From Gammaproteobacteria bacterium (lineage in GTDB: Bacteria > Pseudomonadota > Gammaproteobacteria > Poriferisulfidales > Poriferisulfidaceae), in NCBI GenBank assembly GCA_026706895.1, contig JAPOXW010000006.1, positions 62,001 to 126,000 on the forward strand: a stretch of 64,000 nucleotides of DNA, read 5' to 3'. The notes beneath the pieces are model-generated. The model saw nothing but the letters and a program-made list of their open reading frames with translations, did no database searches and was not told where the DNA came from. The position numbers and the translations under genes were made by a program. Shown here piece after piece: positions 61,189-64,000 of this stretch; the first letter of the stretch is position 1, and every line of letters begins with the position of its first letter.

Positions 61189-62568
61189 GTGTCCCCACTC
61201 TTTCTTGTCTTCATACTGCTGGCATTGTCGTCGGCAGCTTATTTTTTCAGCCAGCGCCGCATGCTGCGGCAGGCCCGGAACGCCAACGTCGCGCGTCTCA
61301 ATTCCCTCCCCGAACACTTTGGAATGCTGGGCGCCATCTGGGCCGGCGCACCCGCTTTGCTGGTGTACTTCGTATGGTTGATTTTCGAGGGTGACATCCT
61401 CATGGCCCAAGTGCTGGCGATGCTGCCGGATCCCGAATCCATGGCGGCGACTCGCGAACTGCTGATCGGCGACATCCGCAACGCCATCAACAATCCCATG
61501 AGCTACCAGATGGCCAGCGAAGAGGTCCGCATGGCGGCGGACCGCTACCGTGAACTGTCGCAGACCGCCACGCTCGCGCTGACCGCCACCTGCCTGTCGG
61601 TCTTTGCCATTTGTTCCGCGTTGGTCTTGAAGTTCCTGACTCCCCAGATCCGTGCCCGAGTCCGGGTCGAGAAGATCATTCGCGGATTCCTGCTGTTGTG
61701 CTCGACGCTAGCCATCTTCACCACCGTCGGCATCGTGCTTTCGGTCCTGTTCGAGGCCAGCCGGTTCTTCCAGACTGTCTCGGTGACCGAATTCCTGTTC
61801 GGCCTCGAATGGAGCCCTCAGATGGCCATCCGCGAGGACCAGGTCGGCTCCAGCGGCGCCTTCGGCGCCGTGCCGCTGTTCGCCGGCACCCTGCTCATCT
61901 CGTTCATCGCGATGCTGGTAGCTGCCCCGATCGGCTTGATGTCGGCAATCTACCTGTCGGAATACGCCCCAGCCAAGGTCCGTACCGCGGTCAAGCCGAT
62001 GCTGGAAATCCTGGCAGGCGTGCCGACCGTCGTGTACGGCTTCTTCGCCGCTATCACGGTTGGCCCAGCCCTGCGCGGGTTCGGGCAGTCCATCGGATTG
62101 GATGTCGCTTCCGAAAGCGCCTTGGCGGCTGGCTTCGTGATGGGAGTGATGATCATTCCTTTCGTCTCATCCATCTCCGACGACGTCATCACGGCCGTAC
62201 CGCAGGCGATGCGCGACGGCTCGCTCGGAATGGGAGCCACCAATTCCGAGACCATGCGCCGGGTCATTCTTCCCGCCGCTCTCCCCGGCATCATCGGCGG
62301 CCTCCTGCTGGCCATCTCGCGTGCCATCGGTGAGACCATGATCGTCGTGATGGCGGCCGGCCTGTCCGCCAACCTGACGGCCAACCCGCTGGAGGCTGTG
62401 ACCACGGTCACCGTGCAGATCGTCACCTTGCTGGTTGGTGACCAGGAATTCGACAGTCCCAAGACGCTGGCCGCATTCGCCTTGGGCCTGGCCCTGTTCT
62501 TCATCACCTTGGTGCTCAACTTCATTGCCCTGTATGTGGTTCGCAAATACCGGGAGCAATACGAATGA
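61189..62568 (+). CDS. pstC: Phosphate ABC transporter permease PstC
   Basis: VTEFLFGLEWSPQ...SGAFGAVPLFAGTLLISFIAMLVAAPIGLMSAIYLSEYAPAKVRTAVKPMLEILAGVPTVVYGFFA; GTG start. Confidence 0.94.
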   Translation: MSPLFLVFILLALSSAAYFFSQRRMLRQARNANVARLNSLPEHFGMLGAIWAGAPALLVYFVWLIFEGDILMAQVLAMLPDPESMAATRELLIGDIRNAINNPMSYQMASEEVRMAADRYRELSQTATLALTATCLSVFAICSALVLKFLTPQIRARVRVEKIIRGFLLLCSTLAIFTTVGIVLSVLFEASRFFQTVSVTEFLFGLEWSPQMAIREDQVGSSGAFGAVPLFAGTLLISFIAMLVAAPIGLMSAIYLSEYAPAKVRTAVKPMLEILAGVPTVVYGFFAAITVGPALRGFGQSIGLDVASESALAAGFVMGVMIIPFVSSISDDVITAVPQAMRDGSLGMGATNSETMRRVILPAALPGIIGGLLLAISRAIGETMIVVMAAGLSANLTANPLEAVTTVTVQIVTLLVGDQEFDSPKTLAAFALGLALFFITLVLNFIALYVVRKYREQYE

Positions 62569-63839
62569 ACCCCACCAAGCAGATCGTTTCCGGGTTGGCC
62601 CGGCGGCAGCGGGCCGAGAAGCGGTTCCGGCTCTACGGCCTTACCGCCGTCGTCCTCGGCATGGCCTTCCTGCTGCTGCTGTTCGGCAGCATCGTCGCCA
62701 ACGGCTATAAGGCATTCACCCAGACCTATATCGAACTGCCCATTTACTTCGACCCCGCAGTGATTGATCCAAGTGGCGAACGCGATCACCAAACCCTGTT
62801 TTCGGCCGACTACTGGAAGCTGGTCAAAACCGCCATGTACCAGAAGTTTCCCCAAGTCAGCGGGCGGAAGGAGCGCCGCGAACTGGCCCGGATGGTCAGT
62901 GAAGGATCTGCGTATGAACTGCGCGATCAGGTTCTGGAGAATCTCCGACTGATCGGAACCACGCAACATGTCTGGCTGGCAGCCGACGATGATATCGACA
63001 TGCTGATGAAAGGCTACATCGACCGGAATTTGCCGGAAGACGAACGGCGCCTGAACGACCGAGTCATCGGCTATGTGGACAGCATGCGCGAGGCCGACGC
63101 CATTGAGCGGCGCTTCAACACCACGTTCTTCGCCGCCGGGGATTCCCGGGAACCGGAACAGGCCGGCATTCTCGGCGCGCTGATGGGATCCTTCCTCGCC
63201 TTAATCGTCACCTTGCTGCTATCGTTCCCGATTGGCGTGGCCGCCGCAGTCTACCTGGAAGAATTCGCGCCCCGAAACCGCTTCATCGACCTGATCGAGA
63301 TCAACATCAACAACCTGGCCGCCGTACCCTCGATCATCTTCGGACTGCTTGGGCTCGCCATTTTTATCAACTGGTTCGGAATGCCTCGCTCCACGCCTGT
63401 CGTTGGCGGACTGGTTCTGGGGCTGATGACGCTGCCGACCATCATCATTGCCTCACGTGTCTCCATCCAGTCAGTCCCCCCTTCCATCAAGGAAGCCGCG
63501 CTTGGCGTCGGCGCCTCGCGCATGCAGGCGATGTTCCACCACGTACTGCCCATCGCCACGCCCGGCATGTTGACCGGCACCATCATCGGCATGGCGCGGG
63601 CACTTGGCGAGACAGCCCCGTTGCTGATGATCGGCATGGTGGCCTTCATCGTCGATCCCCCCGGGGGGTTCACGGAACCGGCCACCGCCCTACCCGTGCA
63701 GATCTTCCTGTGGTCGGACAGTCCAGAGCGAGGTTTTACCGAGCGTACCTCCGCCGCAATCCTGGTACTGCTTGCGTTCCTGATCGCCATGAACGCCGCC
63801 GCTGTCTACCTGCGCGAGAAAGTCACCAAGCGGTTCTGA
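62565..63839 (+). CDS. pstA: Phosphate ABC transporter permease PstA
   Basis: FPIGVAAAVYLEEFAPRNRFIDLIEININNLAAVPSIIFGLLGLAIFINWFG...ALGETAPLLMIGMVAFI. Confidence 0.94.
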   Translation: MNPTKQIVSGLARRQRAEKRFRLYGLTAVVLGMAFLLLLFGSIVANGYKAFTQTYIELPIYFDPAVIDPSGERDHQTLFSADYWKLVKTAMYQKFPQVSGRKERRELARMVSEGSAYELRDQVLENLRLIGTTQHVWLAADDDIDMLMKGYIDRNLPEDERRLNDRVIGYVDSMREADAIERRFNTTFFAAGDSREPEQAGILGALMGSFLALIVTLLLSFPIGVAAAVYLEEFAPRNRFIDLIEININNLAAVPSIIFGLLGLAIFINWFGMPRSTPVVGGLVLGLMTLPTIIIASRVSIQSVPPSIKEAALGVGASRMQAMFHHVLPIATPGMLTGTIIGMARALGETAPLLMIGMVAFIVDPPGGFTEPATALPVQIFLWSDSPERGFTERTSAAILVLLAFLIAMNAAAVYLREKVTKRF

Positions 63840-63873
63840 AGAGCCCGATTCATCACCGGCACCCACTATAATC

Positions 63874-64000
63874 ATGAACACCACTGAAACCTTGGCTATT
63901 CCGATTCCGGAACAACTCGACCCCCCTGCCATAACCGGCAAAGTGGATCTTGATCTGACTACGGTCGGCGATTTTACCGTCCCGGACCCGCGGATGAAAA
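63874..64000 (+). CDS. pstB: Phosphate ABC transporter ATP-binding protein PstB (N-terminus only, truncated by window end)
   Basis: ORF MNTTETLAIPIPEQLDPPAITGKVDLDLTTVGDFTVPDPRMK directly after pstA; assigned mainly by synteny. Confidence 0.6.
   Translation, partial: MNTTETLAIPIPEQLDPPAITGKVDLDLTTVGDFTVPDPRMK

Overview
GC-rich, densely coding chromosomal window, probably from a gammaproteobacterium. Lineage is inferred only from gene content (bioH-bioC, yggX, tsaE, a dsrS-like gene, pst/phoU). Most of it is housekeeping: arginine biosynthesis (argA, argD, argF), gshA-type ligase, amiC, tsaE, nnr, phoU, xthA, pyrE, aroE, hemB, dsbB, hemF, tsaC, topA, argS, fur, queG, plsY, bioH-bioC, moaC, mutY, yggX, pstC-pstA-pstB(partial), two TonB-dependent receptors, two PIN-domain toxin-antitoxin pairs and one tRNA-Gly(CCC). 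The stretch that stands out is an AT-rich accessory island at about 36.75-43.9 kb. It holds a tightly coupled three-gene operon: DNA methyltransferase -> Ser/Thr-kinase-like domain fused to a P-loop NTPase -> uncharacterised Rossmann-like protein. Upstream of it lies a SAM-methyltransferase/HNH-nuclease fusion. This is the best candidate for an undescribed (anti-phage-like) system. Secondary points of interest are a MoxR-VWA-DsrS-like-Sel1-TrpD2-like operon, an AT-rich operator-like repeat cluster upstream of a Fic gene, a NAGGN-type amidotransferase near a GH13_18 phosphorylase, tandem outer-membrane-barrel paralogues followed by a secreted HNH/Excalibur nuclease, an orphan HyuB, and a tsaC gene with no conventional start codon. 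All assignments come from reading the sequence; no database search was run.
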